Part shown: positions 44,634-55,438 of the stretch, piece by piece
Layout: each line of letters starts with the position of its first letter
Position numbering within the stretch: the first letter of the stretch is position 1
Position numbers and translations under genes: made by a program
From: Coenobita brevimanus
Taxonomy: Eukaryota > Arthropoda > Malacostraca > Decapoda > Coenobitidae
NCBI GenBank assembly: GCA_032717465.1
Contig: CM064732.1
Span: 19,877,242 to 19,941,241 of the forward strand
Length of the DNA: 64,000 bases
Reading direction: 5' to 3'
Notes under the pieces: generated by a model
Databases searched by the model: none
What the model was told of the DNA's origin: nothing
What the model saw: only the letters and a program-made list of their open reading frames with translations

Positions 44634-47272
44634 CAAACCATAACACCCCCTCTCGGTTCTCGAGAGCAAGTGTAAAATATGACTGAATTCAAGGATTAAA
44701 CTGTAAGTTCTTGTGGCTGATACTCAAGTGGATAATGTCTACCATTAGCTGTAATGGGACACTAGAGATGTTCCGACCATTAGAGAAGGTTATTGTGACA
44801 ATATTAACTCTCACACTCCTGACTTGCTTTTCATGGAATAAAGCCGTCTGACGTTAAGTGGAAAAAGAGTACTAAAGTCCTTGCGACAAGGATGTGTTAA
44901 CAGAGCTTTCTTAAAAGTTCAACAGCAGACACCCCTTTATGGTATATAACGCTCCTCCAGGGCCCGATGGCTATGGAATCAGCATATTCCGCAGTCACAA
45001 ATAAATATTACATAGGTGTCAAAGACTATACAACACGAACTTTATTTTCATTTTATTCTGGTTTTATTTCCTAGTATATATATTCCAGTAAAAAAAAAGT
45101 GCACTACCACCACAGTTTAGACCATATATCACAATGTGTCGTGTGCGCTGCAAAATGGTAGGCGCTTTATATGACACAATACCATTTCGAGAGATGTACA
45201 ACTGCATTTAACGTTTTCACCGAGATATTCGAACTTACGTATATTAGCCTCATAACTATAGACGATTTTATTCACCTCAGATGAACTGAAACTTAAAGTG
45301 TATCATAATATGACCACTGGCCAAACTTATGCATTTAATTCTTGCTACTTACAGACTGTTTTCTAAAGCAGACAGATAACATTGGTCATGAAATTAAAGA
45401 GTCTCAGTAGCCTTTTTACTGCGATGATCAAATTTACACTGCATATCTCATCCTCGATAATTGCAAATATCCAGGACAGAAAAACCTCCGCACTCAAAGA
45501 GCTAATCATCGGCGTTCAGTTTACAGATTGGTTCCTCAGCCCATTGGCTTTCTACCCAAAGCACACTTTACCGCCGTATTATTAAAATTGAGAGCATGAG
45601 GATGTCGACAAGCTCCAGTTTTAATGGAGATTTTTTTTTTTTTATGGACGTATTATTCATAGGAAATGGTTGACGTTTTTGTTTCGTTGCTGACTACACT
45701 CCGAATTGTGGGATGCAGGCTAATCACATTTCATAGTCAAAGATTGTCCATTTAAAACAATAGAGCAGATGCTGACTTACACTTTTCCGTACCCAGTTTA
45801 TAGTAATAAGCCACTACTATTTCCCTGGCGCTCTTCCGTCTCTATCCACTCTCTTTACCTAGACATAATGGCAGTTTTCTCTTCCGCTGCAGCCTTTGTA
45901 CTTATAGCATTTAGTTTAAAAAACAACAGTACTGTATGTATCCGCTATTGAAGCACTTAACTCCTTCACGATTTTTATTTAACCAAACAACCAGATGATT
46001 TTCTTCAAGTCATGATCGACCTCTAGTAGTGAAGGAGATAATAGCTGTCGTGTCTAACCTCTCCTATCCAAAGCGTCTCCCCTATGCAGAATAATATCAT
46101 CTGGAGATACTGAATAGAAATTATTGAGACATTACTCTACTGGGGCGGTTAACAGCCAACCACCTTAACTCTTTAAGCTATTTAAGTTTTCCTGACACAG
46201 TCTAGGCTAGAGATTCATTACTACTCGAAAAAAATATGCTAAAACCAAGAATGATCGGTAATAATGAAGCTTAGATGCACTGCTAACCTAGCTTTAAGAG
46301 CCCGATTCTTCGAGCCTGATTGTGGCGTCCTTTAGCCTTAATCTTTACGGGGAAGGAAATAACGAAGCACAGTATATGGTTTTCATGGGTAGGTTAAGTC
46401 TCGTTACGTTAGTTAGTGTAGTATACCTCAGTATGCACTTAATAAAATGCAAAGACAACTAGCTAAACTAACCAATAATAATCAAAGGACTTAAAATTGT
46501 GCGCATCATTTCCAATCCCAAGATGTATAAAATACTAAGTGACCGTATCCATTCGAATATAAGAAGAGTAAGTGACCGAGGGAAGGATTCGTAACTTATC
46601 TTTGCCTTCCCCCCTCCCTTTTTTTACGATAAACAGACCTCTATTGCACTTATATATTATTATTTTATACACAGTAATGTTTGACAATTTTTTTTACATT
46701 AATATGCAATCGTTAGGTTTCATTTTTATTGGCAGCTGCATAATGAAAGACGAAAGTATAAAGAAACAATTATATACACAGATTAAACTCAAGAAAGTTT
46801 ATGAATACGATACCGGGTGTTATTAAGGCTGGGTGTTTGATAAAAAGCTCCAGCCTGGTCCAGCGCAGTAATTCCGATTGTTTACTCCACAGTTTGTTAT
46901 TACAGCGTCGTGCTTCGTTATTGGCTGTCAAACCAGAAATATCAGCACATTCATCCAGACACCGAGTGAAATATTTAGCAGAAAGAGATATGAAAGTTAT
47001 ACGTATTGTTTTCTGTTTATTCACTCACTTTATATTTTCATTGGCAAACAAAGTGATCACCAGACCTATTTGAAGATGAAGTAGCAACAATTTCTTCTTG
47101 GTAATAAATTATATTGCTGATGTCGTCGTCTCCGTTGTTGTCGTCGACTTTATCGTATTCATCATACTTTACCTGTAGTACTCTCCCAGACTCTCGCCAT
47201 TTAAGAAGTGAATACTAGGATACTACTACCACTGTGTATCATTAAGAAATTTGCCTGTTTTAATCACGCGTA

Positions 47273-47313
<41 letters not shown>

Positions 47314-48565
47314 AAGCAATCTACAGATGAAACTTGGCTGACCAATTCCTAAGAGTTTATTTTTATTAGTATTATCCCCACTATTAATGTACGAGTCCTA
47401 GTTTATGCCCTTGTATATGAAATTGCCATTCTTATGAGTGAATATCTATATATTTCTCACCACATGGTGGAGATACGTCTTTGATAAAGGATTGTTTATT
47501 TATAAATTTGTATTTGCTACTGCTCTCTCCGTAATGTACGGCAGGACTGTCTTAAAGTACTGACTAAGAGATGGGATATAATGGCTCGAAAATTGGCTAG
47601 TTGATTCCGAGATTACACTTTCTGTTGTAACAGGTATCTTTATGGACGCTGAATATGAAGTAAGGGAACATTGTGTTAAAAATGCAATGTTGGATGTAGC
47701 TAGACTGAACCATTATGTAACATGTTTCAAGGAGTTGTGTGGGAAAGAGAAAGTGCTTGATATCTCATTGTCTTAAGGTAGCTGGAATGCGAGTTCTATC
47801 GCCTAGCACTTGTTTTGCAAGCCATCTCGTATGTCCATGACACGATGGCAGTAGCTTGTACAAGCTTCTTCCATTTTTATCAGATTCTTGTCTCATATTC
47901 TGAGTATCCTCATCTCGTGCGACCACGGTGATTTTTTATGATGATGACGACGACTACGACGACGATGATGATGATGATGAATTATTAATTAATTAATGCA
48001 GTGTTTAGCATTGATTGCATGGGAGACTACAGCATCCACTACGGTATATCAAACCGTATAGTAGTCACAGGTAATTAATGCGTTCGCTAGTTCATTATTC
48101 ATCGGAAAAACAATAAGAGTGCGGAGTCAGCGTCTGCTATATCAGGGTGCTTAACATCTACTATATCAAAGTCCAGGGATATGAATGTATTCCATTGTTC
48201 AATATTCATGAAGAAAGGCCGATATTGCGCCTTTGTGTATCGGGTCTGGAGTCCAATATCGACGCCGAATTGAGCTGAGGTTGCGATATTCAAGCTTTAT
48301 TGGAGAAGAGGAGTTTAACGCCTTTATGAAGTGCCTACAGTGAGTGAAACCTTCTAAAATTCAATCATCTGTGCTTCTCACACGGTTGAGACAAATCTTC
48401 TAGCACCAGCTTAGCTGGAATAATTGAGTTGATCCAGACCCGGGATGGTTAACGGTGTTATTTTTAGCTTTCAGAGTGTTATGTCTCTCTCACCTGAACG
48501 CAGTCATCTGGTGTTACCTTGAAAAGAATATTAGTTTTTGTGACCATGAGAGGGTTGAGTAAGCA
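44633..48565. other. Longest unannotated stretch; (CT)n 47275-47309, (GAT)n 47938-47980
   Basis: AT-rich with only short ORFs. None shows a domain I trust. No terminal repeat or partner sequence was found. This is the part of the window most likely to be ordinary intergenic or intronic host DNA. Confidence 0.4.
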
Positions 48566-48569
48566 ACAT

Positions 48570-48571
48570 TG

Positions 48572-48606
<35 letters not shown>

Positions 48607-48615
48607 GTATATAGG

Positions 48616-48685
<70 letters not shown>
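48570..48685. repeat. (CT)n then (TA)n microsatellite
   Basis: The CT run (48570-48605) is followed by about 34 TA units (48617-48685). GYP-2 inserted into the TA run, which continues at 54123. Confidence 0.95.
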
Positions 48686-48689
<4 letters not shown>

Positions 48690-49468
48690 ACATAGCCTAT
48701 GATTTCATCATCCTTTGTGTAATTTTAACGCACAGTATGCTGCATGTTTGATCACGAGCGTGTTCTGCCTCAGTCCCCCCTTCTACCGTTATAGTAGAGT
48801 AAGTCGTTCTCTCTGTTATACTTTGCGGGATTTTCATCTCTTTGCCCCCATGGCTTCATTTGCGCGTCCCTCTTACAAGTTGTATCAAGCTCTGCCAGCC
48901 CTATATAATGAGCTCAGTCTCTGCATCATTGCCACTTAGATCTGCTCCTCATTTTGTTCACATCTCTGTCCTCCCCTGTACAGATATTATTATTGTGAGT
49001 GCTCAAGAAATCTCCAAACATCTAGCAGCTGTGTGTAATTCGAGTATAACTGTTGTATTTTTTTCTTGTACTGTATAGCATAAGTTTAATTTGTAGGCCT
49101 AGTGAAGTTTTTGTAATTCGTGTGGGGTTCTTTGTCAGTCATTTTTGATAATAGTTTGTATCTGTAATTATTTATCTGGCATTCGCTGAGTATTATCTGG
49201 TATCTCATTTTATCAGGGCTGACTTAGATAAATTTATTCTTGCTAATTTCGTGTTAATAGAGGCTATTGCAGTTAACCATATATTTAACCTGTTTTTGCC
49301 ATTACATTATCCTTATGAGTCCTGAATGTTTTGTTGTTAGTTTGAGCATTAAACTTTAACTTGTAATTTTACCTAACTCTTTTGTTTTGAACCTGGAACT
49401 TTACGGGACAGTAGTGATTTTTAGCATTCTCACTTAAAGTGTACGTTATCTTTCTCTTTTCCGTAACA
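48686..49468 (+). repeat. GYP-2 5' LTR
   Basis: TGTTACATAG to CCGTAACA, an inverted TGTTAC/GTAACA end pair. It matches 53338-54122 with three substitutions and two 1-bp indels by eye. Confidence 0.95.
48902..48908 (+). promoter_or_regulatory. GYP-2 LTR TATA box
   Basis: TATATAA in mid-LTR, repeated at 53556-53562. A variant poly(A) signal ATTAAA lies downstream at 49348-49353, consistent with U3-R-U5 order. Confidence 0.55.
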
Positions 49469-49474
49469 TAAATT

Positions 49475-49482
49475 TGGCGACC
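49475..49482 (+). other. GYP-2 primer-binding site core
   Basis: TGGCGACC lies 6 bases after the LTR. The same octamer starts the tRNA-Arg primer site in some insect Ty3/gypsy elements; the primer is inferred. Confidence 0.6.
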
Positions 49483-49549
49483 TCTCATCAGGATATTCAG
49501 GATATTATCATAAGGATATTGTTTGATATTTTGTGACTGTGATATATTC

Positions 49550-52500
49550 ATGATGGCTACTATTTCTACACTTGATGAAGCCAAAGATTTTTTGTCAAAT
49601 GTGCAAACAGTGTGTGATATAGAAAACAGAACAAAGAATGAACTTAAGCTTGTTGCTCAACAATTGGGAATTGCTGTTCGCTCTCATCATTCTAAGGATC
49701 AAATTGTTGACATGATTAATGAAAGCTTGTTTAATGTAACTCCTCCAAATGAGCAAACGCAGATTGAATTAGCTAAGTTACAGCTAGCCCTGCAGGAGGC
49801 TAAGGCTAAGGAGGCGGAGTCACGTGTGAAGGAAGCTGAATTTCAAGCACAGGCTAAGGAGGCTGAATTTCAGGCAAAAGCTAAGGAGGCTGAGGCACAA
49901 GTTGAAATTGCTAGGATTCAGGCAGACCATGAGTATCGCATGAAACAAGGTGGAACTGGATCATCTAGCTCTGATGATTTTGATGTGGCTAAAAATGTTA
50001 AACTTGTCCCTCCTTTTAATGAATCTGATTTAACAAAGTATTTTCAGTTGTTTGAGAGGGTAGCTACAGGTTTTAATTGGCCTAAGGAGTATTGGCCAGT
50101 ACTCCTTCAAACTGTTCTCACCGGTAAAGCTCAAGTAACTTATGCATCTTTGCCTCAGGATCAGTCTGATAATTATGATGTAGTTAAGAGCTTGATTCTT
50201 AAGGCCTATGAGCTTGTTCCTGAAGCTTATAGAGTAAAATTTAGGACAACTTATAAGCAAGATAAGCAATCCCATGTTGAGTATGCAAAAATGAAAGAAG
50301 ATCTGTTAGAGCAGTGGTTAAATTCTAAGAATGTGGATTCTGATTTTGGTAAATTTAAGCAGATGATTTTGCTGGAGGATTTCAAAAGGTGTATTAGTAA
50401 AGATGTAAGCCTATATCTTGATGAGAAAAGAATAGATAATTTGTCTGATGCTGCAGTTTTAGCTGATGAGTATGTTCTCACTCACAAGAGATATTCTGGA
50501 GGAAAAAGGAAAGCTGAGAGTAAGTACGTTGCCTCTACTCAGAGTACAGGTAACAGGAAAGAGAATAAGGATGATGTTTCTCAGGAAGTAAATACCAGCT
50601 TCACCTCTAGATTTCAGAAAAGTAAATGTACTTATTGTAGTAAGCTTGGTCATACTACGGAGAGATGTTTCAGGAGACAGCGTGATGTGAACAAAAAGGA
50701 GTCTTTAAATATTCAGTCAATTGGTCTAGTGTCCACTCTTGAGAGTTCCCAGAATTCTTTAACTGAGTTAACTGAACCTGCTTTGAGGGGTAACTTAAAT
50801 TCTCATGATGGAGCTCCTCTTTTGAGCAGTAACGTGGGTGACACTCTCAAGAGTTCATGTGCTAATTTCCTGTCTGATGGTTTTGTCAGTCCTCTGGACA
50901 GTAATGACAGGAAATCAGTTAAAATATATCGTGATACAGGTGCTTGCCAATCCCTTATGCTGACCAGTGTTCTAGGCTCTAATTTTATTTCCTCTGATGA
51001 AACTGTAATCTTACAAGGTGTAGGGAATAATTACTTCTCTGTTCCTCTGTGCAGAGTGAATTTAGAGTCTGGTTTTGTTAATGGTTCTGTTATGGTTGGG
51101 TTGGTTGAGACACTCCCAATGTCAGGTGTAACTTTCTTACTTGGAAATGATATTGGTGGAAGTCAAGTGTGTCCAGCTCCTCAGTTGTCTAGTGAGCCAG
51201 TGGCTGCGTCCCAGGATTGTGATGTCCCTGATGTGTTCCCTGCATGTGCTGTCACTAGGGCTAAGTCTAAAGTTACTGGTGATTTAGAGGATAATGATGA
51301 TGATGTTATCCTAGCTGACACTTTTCTTGCTAATTTGGACCACTCACCAGATGAGGCAGTACCCCGTAGTGTTGATAATTTGTCTCATCAAGAGTTGGTT
51401 GAGTTGCAGGTTGCTGACCCTGAGTTGAAAGGTCTAGCTAACTCTGCTTGCAGTGAGGAAGAGTCAGCTGGTGCTTCTACTTGTTATTATGTAAAGTCAG
51501 GAGTACTTATGAGGAAGTGGAGACCCCCAACAGCATCAGCCGACTGTGAATGGGAGGTTGTACATCAAGTTGTCATCCCTCGTGTTTGTAGGCAGGATAT
51601 CATTCGAGTGGCTCATGATTCCAGTTTGGCAGGACACCTTGGAGTGAGGAAGACTGTGGCACGCATTTTGAAACACTTCTACTGGCCAGGTATCTTCAGG
51701 GATGTTTCGTGGTATTGTAAGTCTTGTCACACCTGTCAAGTTGTGGGGAAGTGTAATCAGACCGAAAAGGTTGCACCTCTAGTTCCCATTCCTCCTTTTG
51801 AGGCGCCTTTCACCCGTGTGTTGGTGGATATTGTGGGCCCTCTTCCTAAGACTTCTTCAGGATTTTCTTATGTGTTGACCATGATTGATATGGCTACTCG
51901 TTATCCTGAAGCCATTCCACTTAGAAATATCTCAGCAAAGAACGTGGTTAAGGAAATGCTAGGGTTCTTCACAAAGTTTGGTCTGCCCAAGGAGGTACAG
52001 TCAGACCGGGGAAGTAATTTCAAGTCAAACGTTTTCAAACAGTCTCTGAAAGAGTTGGGCATCACCCAGATCACGTCTTCAGCTTACCATCCCCAGACCC
52101 AAGGAGCGTTGGAGAGATATCATCAAACACTCAAATCGATGCTCAAGAAATACTGTTTGGAACATCAGAAAGACTGGGATAAAGGTCTTCCATTCGTTGT
52201 GTTTGCTGCAAGAGAATCTCCAAATGAATCACTGGGCTTCTCACCTTTTGAACTACTGTTTGGCCATGAAGTAAGAGGACCCCTTAAGCTACTCAAGGAA
52301 TGCTGGCTGTCGGAGGAAGATGACGTCAACCTGCTGGAGTATGTGATGAATTTCAAAGAACGGCTGTCCACTGCTTTACAGCTGGCGAGAGAGAATTTAG
52401 GAGCTGCTCAGGAGAAGATGAAGACTTGGTATGATAAGAAGTCCAGGTTACGCCACTTTCAGCCAGGAGATCAGGTTTTGATTCTGCTACCAGTTCATGG

Positions 52501-53347
52501 GCAACCTCTTCAAGCCAAGTTTAGTGGCCCTTATTTCGTGGAGAAGAAACTCAGTGATGTCAACTATGTCATCGCCACACCAGATCGTAGAAAGAGCAAG
52601 CAACTATGTCACATCAACATGCTAAAGTTATATCACAGGCGGGACGAAAATAATCCAGTCTGCACTGTAGCTGTTCCACCCGAGTCTGCAAGTGAAGCTC
52701 TCCCATGCAGTATGAGCCTGAGTGATAGTTTGGGGAAGAATTCTGATATCATGAATGATCTCCAGACTAAGCTTTCTCATCTACCTCCCAAGGAAAGGCA
52801 GGAGTTTTCGGCATTACTGCAGGAGTACCCGCAAGTGTTCCATGCCACTCCAGGAAGAACCACTGTGTTGATGCATGATGTCGATGTTGGAGACGCAAAG
52901 CCAATTAAATTGCCTCCTTACCGTGTGAACCCAGTGAAAGTTCCTCTCATCCAGAAGGAGCTTGGCTACCTGTTGGACCACAAGATGATTGAGCCCTGTC
53001 AGAGCGAGTGGAGTTCTCCTGTCACTCTGGTCCCTAAGCCAGGTGGGTCACAGCGGCTTTGCATTGACTACAGACGTGTTAATCAGATAACCAAAACAGA
53101 CACTTACCCTCTCCCTCGTGTGGAAGATTGCATAGACAAGATCGGAAAGGCTAGGTACATAAGTAAGTTTGATTTGTTAAAGGGATACTGGCAAGTACCT
53201 ATGACTGAACGTGCTAGGGAGATCTCATGTTTTGTAACATTAGGAAAGGCTTTTGCATGTTCTGTAATGCCATATACAGATTGTTTTACAGTAATAAGAA
53301 ATTTCCTTTGTAAATTTCTTTTTTCTTTGTGGGGAGGTGTTACATAG
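49550..53347 (+). CDS. GYP-2 Gag-PR-INT-RT(truncated) polyprotein
   Basis: Single 1265-codon ORF; the ATG at 49550 (or 49553) is chosen because the upstream open frame begins with TTG. Order: a Lys/Glu/Ala coiled coil (~75-130); a capsid-like domain (DFDVAKNVKLVPPFNESD onward, ~143-310); zinc knuckle CX2CX4HX4C (C360-C373); aspartic protease DTGA (462-465); integrase zinc finger (H689, H696, C726, C729); integrase core D760, D819, E855 (D,D-35-E); integrase C terminus with PGDQVLILLP and HINMLK. RT begins after that: SPVTLVPKPGGSQRLCIDYR, then FDLLKGYWQVPM with the first catalytic Asp (~1208). Integrase upstream of RT is the Gmr1-type order. RT stops near VMPY; the YxDD box, thumb and RNase H are missing and the last ~25 codons run into the 3' LTR. 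GYP-2 would therefore need enzymes in trans. Confidence 0.93.
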   Translation: MMATISTLDEAKDFLSNVQTVCDIENRTKNELKLVAQQLGIAVRSHHSKDQIVDMINESLFNVTPPNEQTQIELAKLQLALQEAKAKEAESRVKEAEFQAQAKEAEFQAKAKEAEAQVEIARIQADHEYRMKQGGTGSSSSDDFDVAKNVKLVPPFNESDLTKYFQLFERVATGFNWPKEYWPVLLQTVLTGKAQVTYASLPQDQSDNYDVVKSLILKAYELVPEAYRVKFRTTYKQDKQSHVEYAKMKEDLLEQWLNSKNVDSDFGKFKQMILLEDFKRCISKDVSLYLDEKRIDNLSDAAVLADEYVLTHKRYSGGKRKAESKYVASTQSTGNRKENKDDVSQEVNTSFTSRFQKSKCTYCSKLGHTTERCFRRQRDVNKKESLNIQSIGLVSTLESSQNSLTELTEPALRGNLNSHDGAPLLSSNVGDTLKSSCANFLSDGFVSPLDSNDRKSVKIYRDTGACQSLMLTSVLGSNFISSDETVILQGVGNNYFSVPLCRVNLESGFVNGSVMVGLVETLPMSGVTFLLGNDIGGSQVCPAPQLSSEPVAASQDCDVPDVFPACAVTRAKSKVTGDLEDNDDDVILADTFLANLDHSPDEAVPRSVDNLSHQELVELQVADPELKGLANSACSEEESAGASTCYYVKSGVLMRKWRPPTASADCEWEVVHQVVIPRVCRQDIIRVAHDSSLAGHLGVRKTVARILKHFYWPGIFRDVSWYCKSCHTCQVVGKCNQTEKVAPLVPIPPFEAPFTRVLVDIVGPLPKTSSGFSYVLTMIDMATRYPEAIPLRNISAKNVVKEMLGFFTKFGLPKEVQSDRGSNFKSNVFKQSLKELGITQITSSAYHPQTQGALERYHQTLKSMLKKYCLEHQKDWDKGLPFVVFAARESPNESLGFSPFELLFGHEVRGPLKLLKECWLSEEDDVNLLEYVMNFKERLSTALQLARENLGAAQEKMKTWYDKKSRLRHFQPGDQVLILLPVHGQPLQAKFSGPYFVEKKLSDVNYVIATPDRRKSKQLCHINMLKLYHRRDENNPVCTVAVPPESASEALPCSMSLSDSLGKNSDIMNDLQTKLSHLPPKERQEFSALLQEYPQVFHATPGRTTVLMHDVDVGDAKPIKLPPYRVNPVKVPLIQKELGYLLDHKMIEPCQSEWSSPVTLVPKPGGSQRLCIDYRRVNQITKTDTYPLPRVEDCIDKIGKARYISKFDLLKGYWQVPMTERAREISCFVTLGKAFACSVMPYTDCFTVIRNFLCKFLFSLWGGVT
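53329..53337 (+). other. GYP-2 polypurine tract
   Basis: GTGGGGAGG directly before the 3' LTR TGTTAC, the plus-strand priming site. Confidence 0.7.
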
Positions 53348-54118
53348 CCTATGATTTCATCATCCTTTGTGTAATTTTAACGCACAATATGCTGCATGTT
53401 TGATCACGAGCGTGTTCTGCCTCAGTCCCCCCCTTCTACCGTTATAGTAGAGTAAGTCGTTCTCTCTGTTATACTTTGCGGGATTTTCATCTCTTTGCCC
53501 CCATGGCTTCATTTGCGCGTCCCTCTTACAAGTTGTATCAAGCTCTGCCAGCCCCTATATAATGAGCTCAGTCTCTGCATCATTGCCACTTAGATCTGCT
53601 CCTCATTTTGTTCACATCTCTGTCCTCCCCTGTACAGATATTATTATTGTGAGTGCTCAAGAAATCTCCAAACATCTAGCAGCTGTGTGTAATTTGAGTA
53701 TAACTGTTGTATTTTTTTCTTGTACTGTATAGCATAAGTTTAATTTGTAGGCCTAGTGAAGTTTTTGTAATTCGTGTGGGGTTCTTTGTCAGTCATTTTT
53801 GATAATAGTTTGTATCTGTAATTATTTATCTGGCATTCACTGAGTATTATCTGGTATCTCATTTTATCAGGGCTGACTTAGATAAATTTATTCTTGCTAA
53901 TTTCGTGTTAATAGAGGCTATTGCAGTTAACCATATATTTAACCTGTTTTTGCCATTACATTATCCTTATGAGTCCTGAATGTTTTGTTGTTAGTTTGAG
54001 CATTAAACTTTAACTTGTAATTTTACCTAACTCTTTTGTTTTGAACCTGGAACTTTACGGGACAGTAGTGATTTTTAGCATTCTCACTTAAAGTGTACGT
54101 TATCTTTCTCTTTTCCGT

Positions 54119-54122
<4 letters not shown>
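53338..54122 (+). repeat. GYP-2 3' LTR
   Basis: Begins TGTTACATAG immediately after the polypurine tract and ends CCGTAACA at an (AT)n tract. The ORF stop codon TAG (53345-53347) lies inside the LTR. Confidence 0.95.

Positions 54123-54215
<93 letters not shown>
54123..54215. repeat. (AT)n microsatellite
   Basis: About 46 AT units between GYP-2 and RTE-D; the other side of the TA tract interrupted at 48685. Confidence 0.95.
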
Positions 54216-54216
<1 letters not shown>

Positions 54217-55438
54217 TTATAGCAAATAAGAATAACACAATCACAAATGTCACAGTTGTCAACAAAGTAAATATTGGAAGTGACCATAGAACGGTGGGTT
54301 GCACAGCAAGATTCAATTTCAAAAGTGAAAGAAAGAAGATGATTAAAGACAAAAAGATATGCCCAATAAAAGTCAGCAAAAACAAAGCAGCTTTTCAGTT
54401 GGAAATAAGGAACAGATTTCAGGCTCTCAGTAATGCTGAATGTGACATTGATGAGCTGAATGACAAACTAACAAAAGTGCTAAAAGAATCAGCGGAGGTA
54501 GTAGGAAAACCTAATACAACCAAAGCCGAGAAGTATTAAGAAAAGACACTTGAGGTTATGAAAAAAAGAAAGGTAATGAAAGTAAAAACAAAGAAAGATG
54601 AAATAAAACGAGCGGAATTAAACAAGCTTATCAGCAAAAGACAAAGAAAAGAAAAAAGAAAGAGAAACATGGATCAAATCAAAGAAACCATCAAAAAAGG
54701 AGAAAGTCTGAAACAGGTTCGAAATAAAATGGCACTTTGAAAGCAACAAATTACATCACTAAAGACAAAAACGGTGAAGCCATTAAATGCAGAGATATGA
54801 TGCTGAAGAGAGTTGAAGAATTTTACAAAGAACTGCATGCATCAAAGACAGTAGTACCAATAGCTAACCTTTCTGTTGACACAAGTGAAATACTTGAGGT
54901 AACACCAGACGAAGTAAATGTTTCTCTTAAAAATATGAAAAGAGGGAAGGCTCCGGGAGAAGATGGAATAGTAGCTGATTTACTGTTGGATGCTGGAGCA
55001 GAAGTACAAAATAGGCTTGCTCACTTATTTACCCAATGTATAAAACAGAAGAAAATTCCCAAAACATGGAGTAATGCAGTTGTTATTCTACTTTATAAAA
55101 AAGGCGACTCAAAAGACCTTAGTAACTATAGGCCCATTAGCTTGCTATCAGTCACTTACAAACCTTTCACTAAAGTCCTTACAAGCAGAATAGCTACAAA
55201 TTTGGAGGAAAACCAACCTCGTGAACAGGCAGGATTCAGAAGCGGGTACTCGACTACTGATCATCTGCACGCAATGAATCAGCTAATTGAGAAAACTACA
55301 GAATATAATAAACCACTGTGCTTAGGTTTTGTTGATTACGAAAAGGCTTTCGACTCAGTGGAGCACATAGCAATTATAAATTCATTGCGAGAACAAGAAG
55401 TGAATGAGAACATCGTAAAACTGCTCGAAAACATATAT

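Larger units (their letters stand above)
48686..54122 (+). mobile_element. GYP-2, Gmr1-like Ty3/gypsy retrotransposon
   Basis: Two LTRs (783 and 785 bp) bracket a PBS, one long ORF and a polypurine tract. The apparent 4-bp target duplication ATAT lies within an (AT)n tract, so it is not independently informative. The LTRs differ at only about five positions, so the insertion is young. The internal region is ~3.9 kb, short for Ty3/gypsy because most of RT and all of RNase H are absent. Confidence 0.92.

Noticed and set aside
46878..47084. ORF with CFVIGCQTRN, faintly like a THAP-type zinc-binding start
   Set aside because: Only the first Cys-x4-Cys resembles the motif; the later Cys/His and the Trp are not in place.
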